Shown here one piece after another: positions 54,461 to 64,000 of a stretch of DNA of 64,000 bases; the stretch's first letter is position 1; every line of letters starts with the position of its first letter. The stretch is from Hyphomicrobiaceae bacterium. Its GTDB lineage: Bacteria; Pseudomonadota; Alphaproteobacteria; Rhizobiales; Hyphomicrobiaceae. Under the pieces are notes generated by a model, which saw only the letters and a list, made by a program, of their open reading frames with translations, searched no databases and had not been told where the DNA came from. The position numbers were made by a program, and so were the translations under genes. Location of the stretch: positions 682,001 to 746,000 of the forward strand of contig JALHOW010000001.1 in assembly GCA_022842785.1 (NCBI GenBank). Reading direction: 5' to 3'.

Positions 54461-55674
54461 GTGATGCCCCGGCGGCTGATGCGCCGCGGAAGGGGCATCC
54501 TGAGGCGGATGGCTGGCCGTCATGGCAACGGGTCGCGCTCGGCGGTGGCGGCGGAATGTTCGTCGGCATCGGGCTCGGGCGCTTCTCGTATACAGCCATG
54601 GTGCCGGCGCTGATTTCCTCCGGGGAGCTGACCGCGCTCGAGGCCGGACGTGTCGGCGCCATGAATTTTGCCGGCTTCGCCCTCGGCGCACTCGTCTCGG
54701 TGTCTCTGAGTGCGCGATGGGGCGCCTATCGCGTGCTGGTCGCCGCCGCGCTTCTCTCGGTGCTTGCACTCGCAGCTTCGGCACCGCCGCTCGGCTTCAT
54801 CTGGCTCTTTTTCTGGCGCGGTCTGGTCGGCATGACGGCCGGCATCATCATGGTGATGTCCCTCGCGCTCATTGCAGCGACAGCACCGGCCGCGCGCCGT
54901 CCTGTGGCTGGCGGTTTCGTATTTGCTGGCGTCGGGCTCGCGATTTTCCTGACGGGCATTCTGGTCCCGCAGCTGCTGGCGCATGGCCTGCAGACGGCAT
55001 GGTTGGGGTTGGCGCTGTGCGGATTTGCTGCCATGTGCCTCGCCATTTGGGGTTGGCGCGCGGCGCCGGAACCGGCGCGGCCGACCCACGCACGCGCAGG
55101 CGGCACACACCTCAGTCCGTGGTCATGGCCACTGCGCTTGTTGCTCGCGGGGCATTTCTTTTTCTCGATCGCCATCGTCCCGCACACCCTTTACTGGGTC
55201 GACTATCTCGCGCGCGGGCTGAACCTCGGCATGGCCGAGGGCGGTTTCCAATGGAGTGTGGTGGGGCTCGCGTCGATTGCCGGGCCCTGGTCGATGGCGG
55301 CGCTGGGATTGCTGCTCGGGACCGCAGTTGCGCTGCCGCTCTCGTTTATCACGCTCGGTCTCGGTATCGGGGCGCCACTCTTCAGCAGTGCGGGCAGCGT
55401 GCTGGTGCTCTCATCCGTGCTGTTCGGCGCACAGCCGGGGCTCTCGGCGCTGATGGCGGCGCGCGTGCGTGATCTCGCCGATGCCGAGCACATGCCACGG
55501 CTCATGCGCGCCATGATCCTCGCGAGCGCGGCCGGCGCAGTGCTTGCGGGCGCCATCCTGCCGCAGCTCTACGAGATGACGCAGAGCCACGTGCTCATCT
55601 TCGCCATTGGTGGGGCGTCGATGATCCTCGGCGGGCTTCTGGTGGTGCCGTGGGGAGGGGCGCGGCGGAAGTAG
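54457..55674 (+). CDS. YbfB/YjiJ family MFS transporter
   Basis: A 405-residue major facilitator with twelve helices. GGGGMFVGIGLGRFSYTAMVPALI is typical of YbfB/YjiJ proteins, with the MFS loop around SARWGAYRVLVAAA. Substrates of the family are unknown. The start overlaps the exported-protein stop by four bases. It converges on prfC with a 16-bp gap. Confidence 0.88.
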   Translation: MSDAPAADAPRKGHPEADGWPSWQRVALGGGGGMFVGIGLGRFSYTAMVPALISSGELTALEAGRVGAMNFAGFALGALVSVSLSARWGAYRVLVAAALLSVLALAASAPPLGFIWLFFWRGLVGMTAGIIMVMSLALIAATAPAARRPVAGGFVFAGVGLAIFLTGILVPQLLAHGLQTAWLGLALCGFAAMCLAIWGWRAAPEPARPTHARAGGTHLSPWSWPLRLLLAGHFFFSIAIVPHTLYWVDYLARGLNLGMAEGGFQWSVVGLASIAGPWSMAALGLLLGTAVALPLSFITLGLGIGAPLFSSAGSVLVLSSVLFGAQPGLSALMAARVRDLADAEHMPRLMRAMILASAAGAVLAGAILPQLYEMTQSHVLIFAIGGASMILGGLLVVPWGGARRK

Positions 55675-55690
55675 CAACCCGCCGCCGCGC

Positions 55691-57322
<1,632 letters not shown>

Positions 57323-57423
57323 TGAATTGGGCCTCCGGAATCCTGAATCGTGCGTGCCTATACCACTATATGGGGGGCGAGGTCACGGTGTGGCAGGTCG
57401 TGCTTTCGGGGTGGGCGGCGGCG

Positions 57424-57813
57424 CTATCCGAAGGTCACAAAGGAGATCACGTTGCCATCGGGGTCTCGGACATGGAAGTCCGTCCCACCCCAGACTTGCT
57501 TGGTGGGCTCCTGGGCGATCTCCGCGCCGCGATCCTGAAATTCCTTGAAGAGTGCATGAACATCCGCGACCTCGATGGTAGCGAGGATCAGGGATACTTC
57601 CCGCGCCGCCAGTTCAGCGAAATTCGGCTCATGAACGCATCGGAGGTGGATGCAGACGTCGTCGCGTGACACTGCGCCGTAGAATGGTGGCTCGCCATAA
57701 AGAAAGTCGATGGCGAAGCCCAGTTTGTCGCGGAAGTGGGCTGCACTGGCAGGTACGTCTCTTACGAACAGGATCGGGGTAATCGATTTCAGCGTCGTTG
57801 CCTGTGCAGTCAT
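57424..57813 (-). CDS. VOC family protein (glyoxalase/bleomycin resistance fold)
   Basis: A 129-residue single vicinal-oxygen-chelate domain: SITPILFVRDVPASAAHFRDKLGFAIDFL at the start and FHVRDPDGNVISFVTFG at the end, which together form the classic two-beta-alpha layout. Roles range from dioxygenase to drug binding. The ATG at 57813 follows GGAGG. It starts 26 bp after the DHA2 transporter stop on the same strand, a pairing consistent with detoxification. Confidence 0.88.
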   Translation of the reverse strand: MTAQATTLKSITPILFVRDVPASAAHFRDKLGFAIDFLYGEPPFYGAVSRDDVCIHLRCVHEPNFAELAAREVSLILATIEVADVHALFKEFQDRGAEIAQEPTKQVWGGTDFHVRDPDGNVISFVTFG

Positions 57814-57839
57814 CGAAACCTCCGCTTTCTCAGAGGAAC

Positions 57840-59366
57840 TCAATCTGTGCGGTCGCGCGGCACGTCGCGCATCAGGAACGCGACAGGCACGGAGAGCGCG
57901 GCCGTGAACGCGAACAGATAGAAGGCATTTATATAGCCGATCATCGCGGCCTGCCGCTGCAACTCGCCGGCCAGCGCGAGCAGGCCACCCTGGCTTTCGA
58001 GATTCCACAAGCCCACGGCACCTGGATAGGCGAGCACCTTGTTGAAGGGTGAGATGTGTTCCGTGAACGCGGAGTAGCTCGCCGCCGATGAGCGCACCAA
58101 CAGCACGATCGAAAGTGAGATGAAGAGACTCGATCCGAAATTGCGGACGAGATGGAAGACCGACATGCCGTCCGTGATCCGCCCCTTGTCGAGCGTTGCG
58201 AAGGCGAGCACGGACATCGGCGTAAACGCGAGGCCGAAGCCGAAGCCTTGGAGCGCGTTCGTCCACACGACGTCGAAGTTCGTGAGATTGATGTCCAGAT
58301 TGGCCATGCCCCAGCCTGCTGCGGCCTGGCAGGCCAGGCCGATTGCGAGCGTGGTGCGGGGATAGAGCCGTGTCATCGGCACGATGATGAGGAACGACGC
58401 CCAGTTACCGAGCCCGCGCGCGGCAAGCAGCAGCCCGATCGAGCTGTCGGGATAACCGCGCAGATCGTGCAGGAGGCCCGGAAACAGCGCGATCGCCGTG
58501 AAGCTCAGCGCGCCCATGACGAAGGCCACGATCAGGCCCAACGAGAAGTTTCGATCGAGCAGCAGCGTCGGATCGAGGAATGGCTTCTTGGCGCTGAAGG
58601 TGTGCACGAGGAAGACCCACAGCGCACCGATGGCCACGAGGAGTTCGATCCAGATCTCGGTCGACTCGAACCAGTCGAGGCGGTTGCCGCGATCCATGAC
58701 GAGCTGAGCGCAGGCAATAGCGACTGAGAGTGCAATGAAACCGGTCCAATCGAAGTGACGGTTCTCCTTCGACGTATGCATGGAGAGTGCGAACCACGTA
58801 CAGACGCACGCGATGATGCCCGGCGGCACGATCATGAGAAACGACATGCGCCAGCCATACATCTCGCTGATGTAGCTGCCGACGAGTGGTCCAGTGACGG
58901 GACCGAGCACGCCGCCGATGCCCCAGATCATCATGACCATGGCGTGCATGTGACGTGGGAAGGTCGCGAGAATGATGGCCTGTCCCATGGGCATGATCGG
59001 CGCACCGAACAGTCCCTGTCCGATACGAAAGAAGACGAGCGTTTCGAGATTGGTCGCGAACGCGCACAACAGCGACGAGAAGGTAAAACCGAGCGTCGAG
59101 CCGAACATGACAGCGCGCCAGCCGAACCGGCTCGCCAGCCAGCCGACGAGCGGCGTCCCGATGGCGGTCGCGATGAGGTTGAAGGTGATCACCCAGGCGA
59201 TCTGATCCTGGGTGGCCGACATCGCGCCCTTGATCTGCGGCAGGACCACGTTGGCCATCGTGATCGTCATGCCGAATAGCAGCGTGCAGAGCTGCACCAT
59301 CAGCAGGATGAGCCACTGGCGGCCTGTAACGCTCCCGAGGCCGGACGTTGCGGTCTGCGTGGTCAT
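57840..59366 (-). CDS. DHA2-family MFS drug exporter (EmrB/QacA-like)
   Basis: A 508-residue fourteen-helix proton antiporter. Early landmarks are LLFGMTITMANVVLPQI and LVGWLASRFGWRAVMFGS (motif A); WGIGGVLGPVTGPLVGSYISEMYGWRMSF is motif C, typical of antiporters. No EmrA-type membrane fusion protein is adjacent; the TolC-type gene at 62251-63726 is too distant to claim as partner. The start at 59366 gives a normal N-terminus; the frame to 59474 is not supported. Confidence 0.9.
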   Translation of the reverse strand: MTTQTATSGLGSVTGRQWLILLMVQLCTLLFGMTITMANVVLPQIKGAMSATQDQIAWVITFNLIATAIGTPLVGWLASRFGWRAVMFGSTLGFTFSSLLCAFATNLETLVFFRIGQGLFGAPIMPMGQAIILATFPRHMHAMVMMIWGIGGVLGPVTGPLVGSYISEMYGWRMSFLMIVPPGIIACVCTWFALSMHTSKENRHFDWTGFIALSVAIACAQLVMDRGNRLDWFESTEIWIELLVAIGALWVFLVHTFSAKKPFLDPTLLLDRNFSLGLIVAFVMGALSFTAIALFPGLLHDLRGYPDSSIGLLLAARGLGNWASFLIIVPMTRLYPRTTLAIGLACQAAAGWGMANLDINLTNFDVVWTNALQGFGFGLAFTPMSVLAFATLDKGRITDGMSVFHLVRNFGSSLFISLSIVLLVRSSAASYSAFTEHISPFNKVLAYPGAVGLWNLESQGGLLALAGELQRQAAMIGYINAFYLFAFTAALSVPVAFLMRDVPRDRTD

Positions 59367-59545
59367 GTCTGCCGGTGGGTGGATGAGGGCCCGCTCAGGG
59401 ACGGCGGGGCGCGCGGCGGCATAAAACCAGCTAATGGGGCGGCTGTCACCCTTGAGCACCCCCGCGCTTGGCAACCCGGCCGGTCGCGGAAGCGTTGCAG
59501 GTCTGTCAGAATAGCCAGTACATGCGAAGTTCCGGAGGCATCGCC

Positions 59546-60058
59546 ATGCGCATCGAGAAGCTCAGCTTTGCGCCGGACGGGTTCGTCCCGAACAATCCGG
59601 CATTGCCCTTCGTCTGCTACCGCGGTGGGCTCGATCTCACGGCAGGCGATGCGGAGCAGGCCATCATCCGCCACTTCGCGGCCAACGGCTGGGGGGATGC
59701 GTGGATCAATGGCATTTATCCCTTCCAGCATTACCATGCGACGGCGCATGAGGTTCTGGGCATCGCGCGGGGGCGCGCGCTCGTGCAATTCGGCGGGCCG
59801 AATGGACCCCGACACGAGGTATTGGCAGGCGATGCCGTCTTCATTCCTGCTGGCGTCGGCCATTGTCGGCTGGACATGAGCCGCGATCTCTCGGTCGTCG
59901 GCGCCTATCCCGAGGGGCAGACAGCGGATCTGAGGCGCGATACGGCTAGCGACTTCCGCGGCGCCGCCGAGCGCATTGCCAAGGTCGGGTTTCCACGGCT
60001 CGATCCCGTCACGGGGGCGGCATACACCGCAGCCACGGAGCCGGCACGCCGGGATTAA
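59546..60058 (+). CDS. Cupin-domain protein (YjlB-like)
   Basis: A 170-residue cupin. Motif 1 is [24 protein letters not shown] with His residues and Glu for metal; motif 2 is [16 protein letters not shown]. It resembles YjlB-type proteins of unknown function. The ATG at 59546 follows GGAGG; an ATG at 59522 is less likely. It lies 97 bp upstream of hisC on the same strand. Confidence 0.88.
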   Translation: MRIEKLSFAPDGFVPNNPALPFVCYRGGLDLTAGDAEQAIIRHFAANGWGDAWINGIYPFQHYHATAHEVLGIARGRALVQFGGPNGPRHEVLAGDAVFIPAGVGHCRLDMSRDLSVVGAYPEGQTADLRRDTASDFRGAAERIAKVGFPRLDPVTGAAYTAATEPARRD

Positions 60059-60155
60059 GGGCCACGCGGGTTTACGGTTTTCATCTTTCGGGCACTCGAC
60101 TATGTATCGGCCCCGGCGGCGGGCCACCCGCCGGCCCATGCTGGAGTGCGCCGAT

Positions 60156-61262
60156 ATGACTGCCAACTCGCCTGTGCCGAAGCCGGGCATTCTCGACATT
60201 CAGGCCTATGTCCCCGGCGAAAGCACCGTGCCGGGCGGCCTCAAGCCGATCAAGCTCTCGTCGAACGAGACGCCGCTCGGCGCGAGCCCGAAGGCCGTTG
60301 CCGCCTACAAGGCATTGGCCGATGAGCTGGCGCTTTATCCGGATGGGGCGGCAACGGCGCTGCGCAAGGCCATCGGTGGAGTCTATGGCCTCGATCCGGC
60401 GCGCATCGTGTGCGGAACCGGCTCCGATGAGCTGCTGAACCTCCTCGCGCACGCTTATGCCGGTCCCGGCGACGAGGTGCTTTTCACGGTGCACGGATTT
60501 CTCGTGTACAAGATCGTCACGCTCGGCAATGGCGCGACGCCGGTCATCGCGCCCGAGAAGGATTATCGCACCGACGTCGATGCTCTGATCGCGCGCCTCA
60601 CGCCGCGCACGAAGATCGTCTTCCTCGCCAATCCCAACAATCCGACCGGCACGTACATCCCGTTCGACGAAGTGCGCCGCCTGCACGCTACCTTGCGTCC
60701 GGACACTCTCCTAGTGCTCGACTCCGCCTATGCGGAATACGTGCGCCGCAATGATTACGAGGCCGGCATCGAACTCGTCGCGACGACGCAGAACACCGTG
60801 ATGACGCGCACGTTCTCGAAGATCTACGGGCTTGCTGGTTTGCGGCTCGGGTGGGCGTACTGCCCTGCAGGCATCGCCGATGTGCTCAATCGGATTCGGG
60901 GGCCGTTCAACGTAACCTCCGCGGCGATCGCGGCCGGCATCGCGGCGATCGAGGATACGGCGCACATCGAGCGGTCCATAGCACACAATGACAAGTGGCT
61001 GCCCTGGGTGACTGAGGAGATCGGCAAGCTCGGGCTCAAGGTGACGCCGAGCGTCGGCAACTTCATCCTCATCCATTTCGATACCGAGGGAGCGCGTAGT
61101 GCCGCCGCCGCCGACGATTTCCTGAAGAAGCGCGGCATCATCATGCGGCGCGTTGCGGGCTATTCGCTGCCCCATGCCCTGCGCATGACCATCGGCACGG
61201 AAGAGGACAACAAGGCGGTCGTCGCCGCGCTCGCGGACTTCGTAAAAGGCGGCACGCGATGA
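60156..61262 (+). CDS. hisC: Histidinol-phosphate / aromatic aminotransferase HisC
   Basis: A 368-residue class I PLP aminotransferase. The PLP-binding Lys222 lies in [47 protein letters not shown] and [12 protein letters not shown] are typical of HisC. Its overlap (ATGA) with the prephenate dehydrogenase gene suggests use in tyrosine/phenylalanine synthesis as well as histidine. The start at 60156 is 9 bp from a weak GGAG; longer frames lack family character. Confidence 0.93.
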   Translation: MTANSPVPKPGILDIQAYVPGESTVPGGLKPIKLSSNETPLGASPKAVAAYKALADELALYPDGAATALRKAIGGVYGLDPARIVCGTGSDELLNLLAHAYAGPGDEVLFTVHGFLVYKIVTLGNGATPVIAPEKDYRTDVDALIARLTPRTKIVFLANPNNPTGTYIPFDEVRRLHATLRPDTLLVLDSAYAEYVRRNDYEAGIELVATTQNTVMTRTFSKIYGLAGLRLGWAYCPAGIADVLNRIRGPFNVTSAAIAAGIAAIEDTAHIERSIAHNDKWLPWVTEEIGKLGLKVTPSVGNFILIHFDTEGARSAAAADDFLKKRGIIMRRVAGYSLPHALRMTIGTEEDNKAVVAALADFVKGGTR

Positions 61263-62197
61263 GCAAGCACTTCGACACGGTCGCCCTGATCGGGATCGGA
61301 TTGATCGGCTCGTCGATCAGTCATGCCATCCGGCGCGGCGGTCTCGCGCGCCGCATTGTCGGTTCCGCGAAGAGCGATGCGACGCGCGCCACGGCTCTGC
61401 GGCTCGGTCTCGTGGATGAGGTCTTCGCGAATTCCGCGGACGCAGTCAGGGAGGCCGATCTCGTCATCCTTTGCGTGCCGGTTCGGGCGTGTGGTCCGGT
61501 GGCGGCCGAGATTGCCGGGAGCTTGAAGCCCGGTGCCGTTCTGACGGATGTCGGCTCGGTCAAGGGTTCGGTTCTCGCCGATGTGGCACCACACGTTCCA
61601 GCCGGCGTTCATTTCGTTCCCGGGCATCCCATTGCGGGAACGGAGCATTCAGGACCCGAGTCCGGTTTTGCCGAATTGTTCGATGGGCGCTGGTGCGTTC
61701 TGACACCGCCGCCCGGCGCGGATGCCCAGGCCGTCGACCGCCTGAAAGCCTTCTGGGAGGCACTCGGCAGCAATGTCGAGATCATGGCGGCGGATCATCA
61801 TGACATGGTGCTCGCGATCACGAGCCATGTGCCGCACCTCATCGCCTTCAACATCGTCAACACGGCCGCGCACCTCGAGCGGGTGACGGAAAGCGAAGTC
61901 ATCAAGTTTTCGGCGGGCGGTTTCCGCGACTTCACGCGCATCGCGGCCTCGGACCCGACCATGTGGCGGGATGTGTTCCTGACGAACCGAACGGCCATGA
62001 TCGAGATGCTCGGCCGTTTCACCGAGGATCTGCTGCACCTGCAGCGCGCTATGCGCTTCGGCGACGGTGAAACCATCTTCCGGATGATTACAGAAGCTCG
62101 GCATATTCGCCGCGACATCATCCAGGCGGGCCAGGATACTGCTGCGCCGGACTTCGGACGGCGTAAAGCCAGCGCCGACGAGAGCAGCAACAGCTAA
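61259..62197 (+). CDS. tyrA: Prephenate/arogenate dehydrogenase
   Basis: A 312-residue monofunctional dehydrogenase in tyrosine synthesis. The NAD motif is [33 protein letters not shown] includes the catalytic His of the family; the C-terminal dimerisation helices follow. No chorismate mutase or ACT domain is fused. Translation is coupled to hisC. The end faces tolC across a hairpin. Confidence 0.93.
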   Translation: MSKHFDTVALIGIGLIGSSISHAIRRGGLARRIVGSAKSDATRATALRLGLVDEVFANSADAVREADLVILCVPVRACGPVAAEIAGSLKPGAVLTDVGSVKGSVLADVAPHVPAGVHFVPGHPIAGTEHSGPESGFAELFDGRWCVLTPPPGADAQAVDRLKAFWEALGSNVEIMAADHHDMVLAITSHVPHLIAFNIVNTAAHLERVTESEVIKFSAGGFRDFTRIAASDPTMWRDVFLTNRTAMIEMLGRFTEDLLHLQRAMRFGDGETIFRMITEARHIRRDIIQAGQDTAAPDFGRRKASADESSNS

Positions 62198-62211
62198 GGC
62201 GGTATAGCTAT

Positions 62212-62254
62212 GTGAGAGTGGGGAAGCAAACGGCCGTTGGCCGTCTGCTCTCAC
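62212..62254. terminator. Bidirectional hairpin between tyrA and tolC
   Basis: An inner stem pairs ACGGCC (62230-62235) with GGCCGT (62239-62244) around GTT and is extended by AGCA/TGCT. Outer GTGAG (62212-62216) also pairs with CTCAC (62250-62254), which overlaps the tolC stop. The position between two gene ends suits a shared terminator. Confidence 0.55.
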
Positions 62255-63726
62255 TTCATCGGCTTATGCTTGGAGCCGTGCTTATCCCAGAGATCGTGCT
62301 CCTCGCGGCGGCCATCGCTGTGCGTGATGCTGATGCCCCACCACTTGCGTCGAACCTCGCTGTAGTGCACCTCGGGATCGTAAACCAGCTTGGTCAGGCT
62401 GAGATATTCGGAGCTCAACCGTCCGACGGACTGGACGACGAGGTACGAATTGACCACCAGGTTGCGGCGCGTGGTCTCGAGCTGGACCTGGCTTGACAGA
62501 TACTCCTGCTCGGCGTTCAGCACGTCGAGGATCGTGCGCTGGCCAACCTTCTGCTCTTCGCGAACACCAGTTAGAGCGGTGCGGGCGGCCGAGACAGCAG
62601 CCTGGTCGGATTCGAGCTGTGCGCGGGCGGCCGTGAGCAGTGCCCAGGCGGATGAAACGCCCTCTCGTGCCTCCGTCCGGGCCCGTTCGATTTCTTGCAG
62701 CTGTGCAAGATGTGCGTGTTTGGCCTGACGGACACGCGCATGAACCGAGCCACCTTCATAGATCGGTATATTGACGCGCCCGGAAACCGATGCCCCCTCG
62801 CGCTCGTCGATCGAGCGGCTCGGGTCAAAGCGCTGAGAATAGCCTGCGTCCACGCTCACGGACGGCAGCAATTCACCCCAGATGCGGTCGACCACGAAGC
62901 GTGACGCCTGCTCTCGATAGAGAGCCGCAACGACTTCGGGACTCTCGCGTGTCGCAATCGCGATCGCTTCTTCTTGCGACTTCGGGATGCGATTGAACGG
63001 CGACGGCTCGACGAGGCGGGACGGCGGATGGCCGATGACGCGCTCGAAGGTTGCCCTGCTGATCTTCAGGTTGGATCTGGCGGTGTCGAGCGCGGAGATA
63101 GAAGCTGCCCGACGGGCTTCGGCCTGCGCTACGTCGGTCCGCGTGACCTCGCCAACGGAGAAACGGTCGCGCGTGGCCTGCAGTTCGCGGGACAGGACGT
63201 TGACGTTGTTCTCACGCAGCCGAACGATGGCCTGATCGCGAATGACGTCCATGAAGGCCGTGACGGCCTGCAGCAAGATGCCCTGCTCGGTCGTGCGGAG
63301 AATTTCCCGGCCGGCACGAACCGTGGCTTCGGCTTCGTTGACGGCATTGACCGTCTGGAAGCCGTTGAAGATCGGTTGCGTCAGATTAACGGAGTAACCT
63401 TTGGAGGTATTGCCGCCGTCTGCGACGCTTGGTGGGCGCGTCCGTTGCCAGTCGCGCGTAACGTCGGCTTGGCCAGCAATTTGCGGGCGGAATCCCGAGT
63501 TTGCGACGGCGACGCTCTCGTCGGTTGCGCGAAGGCGGGCCCGCTCAGCATCAATCTGCGGATTGTACTTGTAAGCCGCAGCCAGGGCCTGTTGCAGGGT
63601 TTCGGCGTGGACGGGCACAGCAACGAAGATGCAGCTTGCCGCAAGCAGACTTGCCGCCGCCAACCTTCGCAAAGTCTGGCCGACCACTAGGGCTGGCGCC
63701 CGTTTGCAATATAGAGTTACTGCCAT
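62251..63726 (-). CDS. tolC: TolC-family outer-membrane channel protein
   Basis: A 491-residue type I secretion/efflux outer-membrane protein. The N-terminus includes a signal peptide (RRLAAASLLAASCIFVAVPVHA) and ETLQQALAAAYKYNPQIDAERARL, the usual OEP start. Two OEP repeats follow, with STRSVIGHPP-like VIGHPP near the middle and LDVLNAEQEYLSSQVQLETTRRNLVVNSYLVVQSVGRL near the end. It would pair with inner-membrane pumps or secretion ATPases. The C-terminus is Lys/His-rich. Start at 63726 is chosen for the leader; an exact Shine-Dalgarno is weak. Confidence 0.93.
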   Translation of the reverse strand: MAVTLYCKRAPALVVGQTLRRLAAASLLAASCIFVAVPVHAETLQQALAAAYKYNPQIDAERARLRATDESVAVANSGFRPQIAGQADVTRDWQRTRPPSVADGGNTSKGYSVNLTQPIFNGFQTVNAVNEAEATVRAGREILRTTEQGILLQAVTAFMDVIRDQAIVRLRENNVNVLSRELQATRDRFSVGEVTRTDVAQAEARRAASISALDTARSNLKISRATFERVIGHPPSRLVEPSPFNRIPKSQEEAIAIATRESPEVVAALYREQASRFVVDRIWGELLPSVSVDAGYSQRFDPSRSIDEREGASVSGRVNIPIYEGGSVHARVRQAKHAHLAQLQEIERARTEAREGVSSAWALLTAARAQLESDQAAVSAARTALTGVREEQKVGQRTILDVLNAEQEYLSSQVQLETTRRNLVVNSYLVVQSVGRLSSEYLSLTKLVYDPEVHYSEVRRKWWGISITHSDGRREEHDLWDKHGSKHKPMK

Positions 63727-64000
63727 TCGCTCTGCCGCTTGGATCCGTGTGATGATGTTACCTTTCGCGAACGCGACAAACGGTACACAGACACACGGAT
63801 CACCCGAAGCTACTCATACTCGGCCGCGCTTCGTACAGATGCCGACTCACCCTCTTAGCGGTTCATTAACCTTTGGGGTGAGGGGAAAGGAAAGCGAAAT
63901 AATAGAATTTGTTAGGAACTGTTTGTTCGGCGTTGCATCAAGTCAACACCCGTGCTGTGCGCCAGGACCTGCTCTTGGGCAGCAGTCCATTCTCCGAGGA
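63727..64000. other. Region upstream of tolC to the window edge
   Basis: No credible open frame is seen. The region is locally AT-richer around 63860-63930 and is likely the tolC promoter region. TTAG-N7-TTAAC (63855-63870) is a near-match to a CtrA box. A possible minus-strand -35 (TTGACT) lies near 63950. The neighbour beyond the window is unknown. Confidence 0.5.
63855..63870. promoter_or_regulatory. Near-consensus CtrA box upstream of tolC
   Basis: TTAG-CGGTTCA-TTAAC keeps the TTAA-N7-TTAAC spacing with one mismatch in the first half-site. It is about 130 bp upstream of the tolC start. Confidence 0.35.

Overview
The window is a 64-kb piece of a GC-rich (roughly 60-65 %) bacterial chromosome. 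Gene content points to an alphaproteobacterium, most likely of the order Hyphomicrobiales (Rhizobiales). The markers are an HWE-type sensor kinase, an ATP12-type F1-ATPase assembly chaperone, two succinate dehydrogenase assembly factors (SdhE and a DUF1674/SDHAF4 protein), a hisC-tyrA pair, a TadG-like vWA protein behind CtrA-type boxes (TTAA-N7-TTAA), and many lone catabolic enzymes. Genus cannot be fixed from sequence reading alone. I saw no tRNA, rRNA, insertion sequence, prophage or CRISPR array. The window reads as ordinary chromosome, densely packed, with only one gene-free stretch over 300 bp (44469-44777).

Layout. 1-3.0 kb: end of a NitT/TauT-type ABC permease, facing a receiver-only response regulator and four-PAS HWE kinase pair. 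3.2-8.6 kb: a minus-strand run with a secreted repeat-plus-CHAT protein, a class C beta-lactamase-fold hydrolase, an NTF2-like protein and a PEP-mutase-like enzyme. 8.8-12.5 kb: a copper island, with csoR and a DUF411 protein divergent from the CopA ATPase, two near-identical operators between them, and a DUF1772 membrane protein. 12.6-16.2 kb: metabolic singles, namely an SDR, a class II aldolase-like protein, a MesD-type core methionine synthase and an alpha/beta hydrolase. 16.4-19.0 kb: alkylation repair, ada overlapping a 2OG-Fe(II) oxygenase, then an isoprenylcysteine methyltransferase-like protein. 19.0-26.7 kb: an enolase-superfamily enzyme, an SDR, a Zur-boxed COG0523 metallochaperone with an overlapping 80-aa protein, a HAD dehalogenase, an MmgE/PrpD protein and a MATE pump. 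26.9-32.6 kb: an OmpA-domain protein, a dienelactone hydrolase, a small DUF6295-like protein, a leaderless BtuF-like protein with a PEP-mutase paralogue, a Gly/His-rich secreted protein and a Tat-exported kelch protein.

32.6-47.5 kb is the housekeeping core: dusA, an isolated nuoF, a small acidic-tailed protein, sdhE-mfd, recG, htpX-rsmB, the DUF1674 SDH factor, the TadG-like gene, and a phosphoglycolate-phosphatase-like HAD overlapping the ATP12 chaperone. 47.7-64 kb: an LLM flavin oxidoreductase, a DUF998 protein with an ornithine-cyclodeaminase-like enzyme, an AMP-dependent synthetase with lnt, a small secreted protein overlapping a YbfB-type MFS gene, prfC, a DHA2 efflux pump with a VOC protein, a cupin, hisC-tyrA and a TolC-type outer-membrane channel.

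Functionally the window combines metal handling (copper export under CsoR, zinc-starvation metallochaperone), DNA repair (Ada, Mfd, RecG), respiratory-complex assembly (NuoF, SdhE, DUF1674, ATP12) and small-molecule catabolism. The most interesting regulatory signals are the twin CsoR operators with a predicted leaderless csoR mRNA, the Zur box, an Ada-type box in front of ada, and CtrA boxes before the TadG-like gene. The least explained items are the 46-residue repeat CHAT protein, the orphan nuoF, the 80-aa partner of the zinc chaperone and a 25-bp inverted repeat at the 3' end of rsmB.
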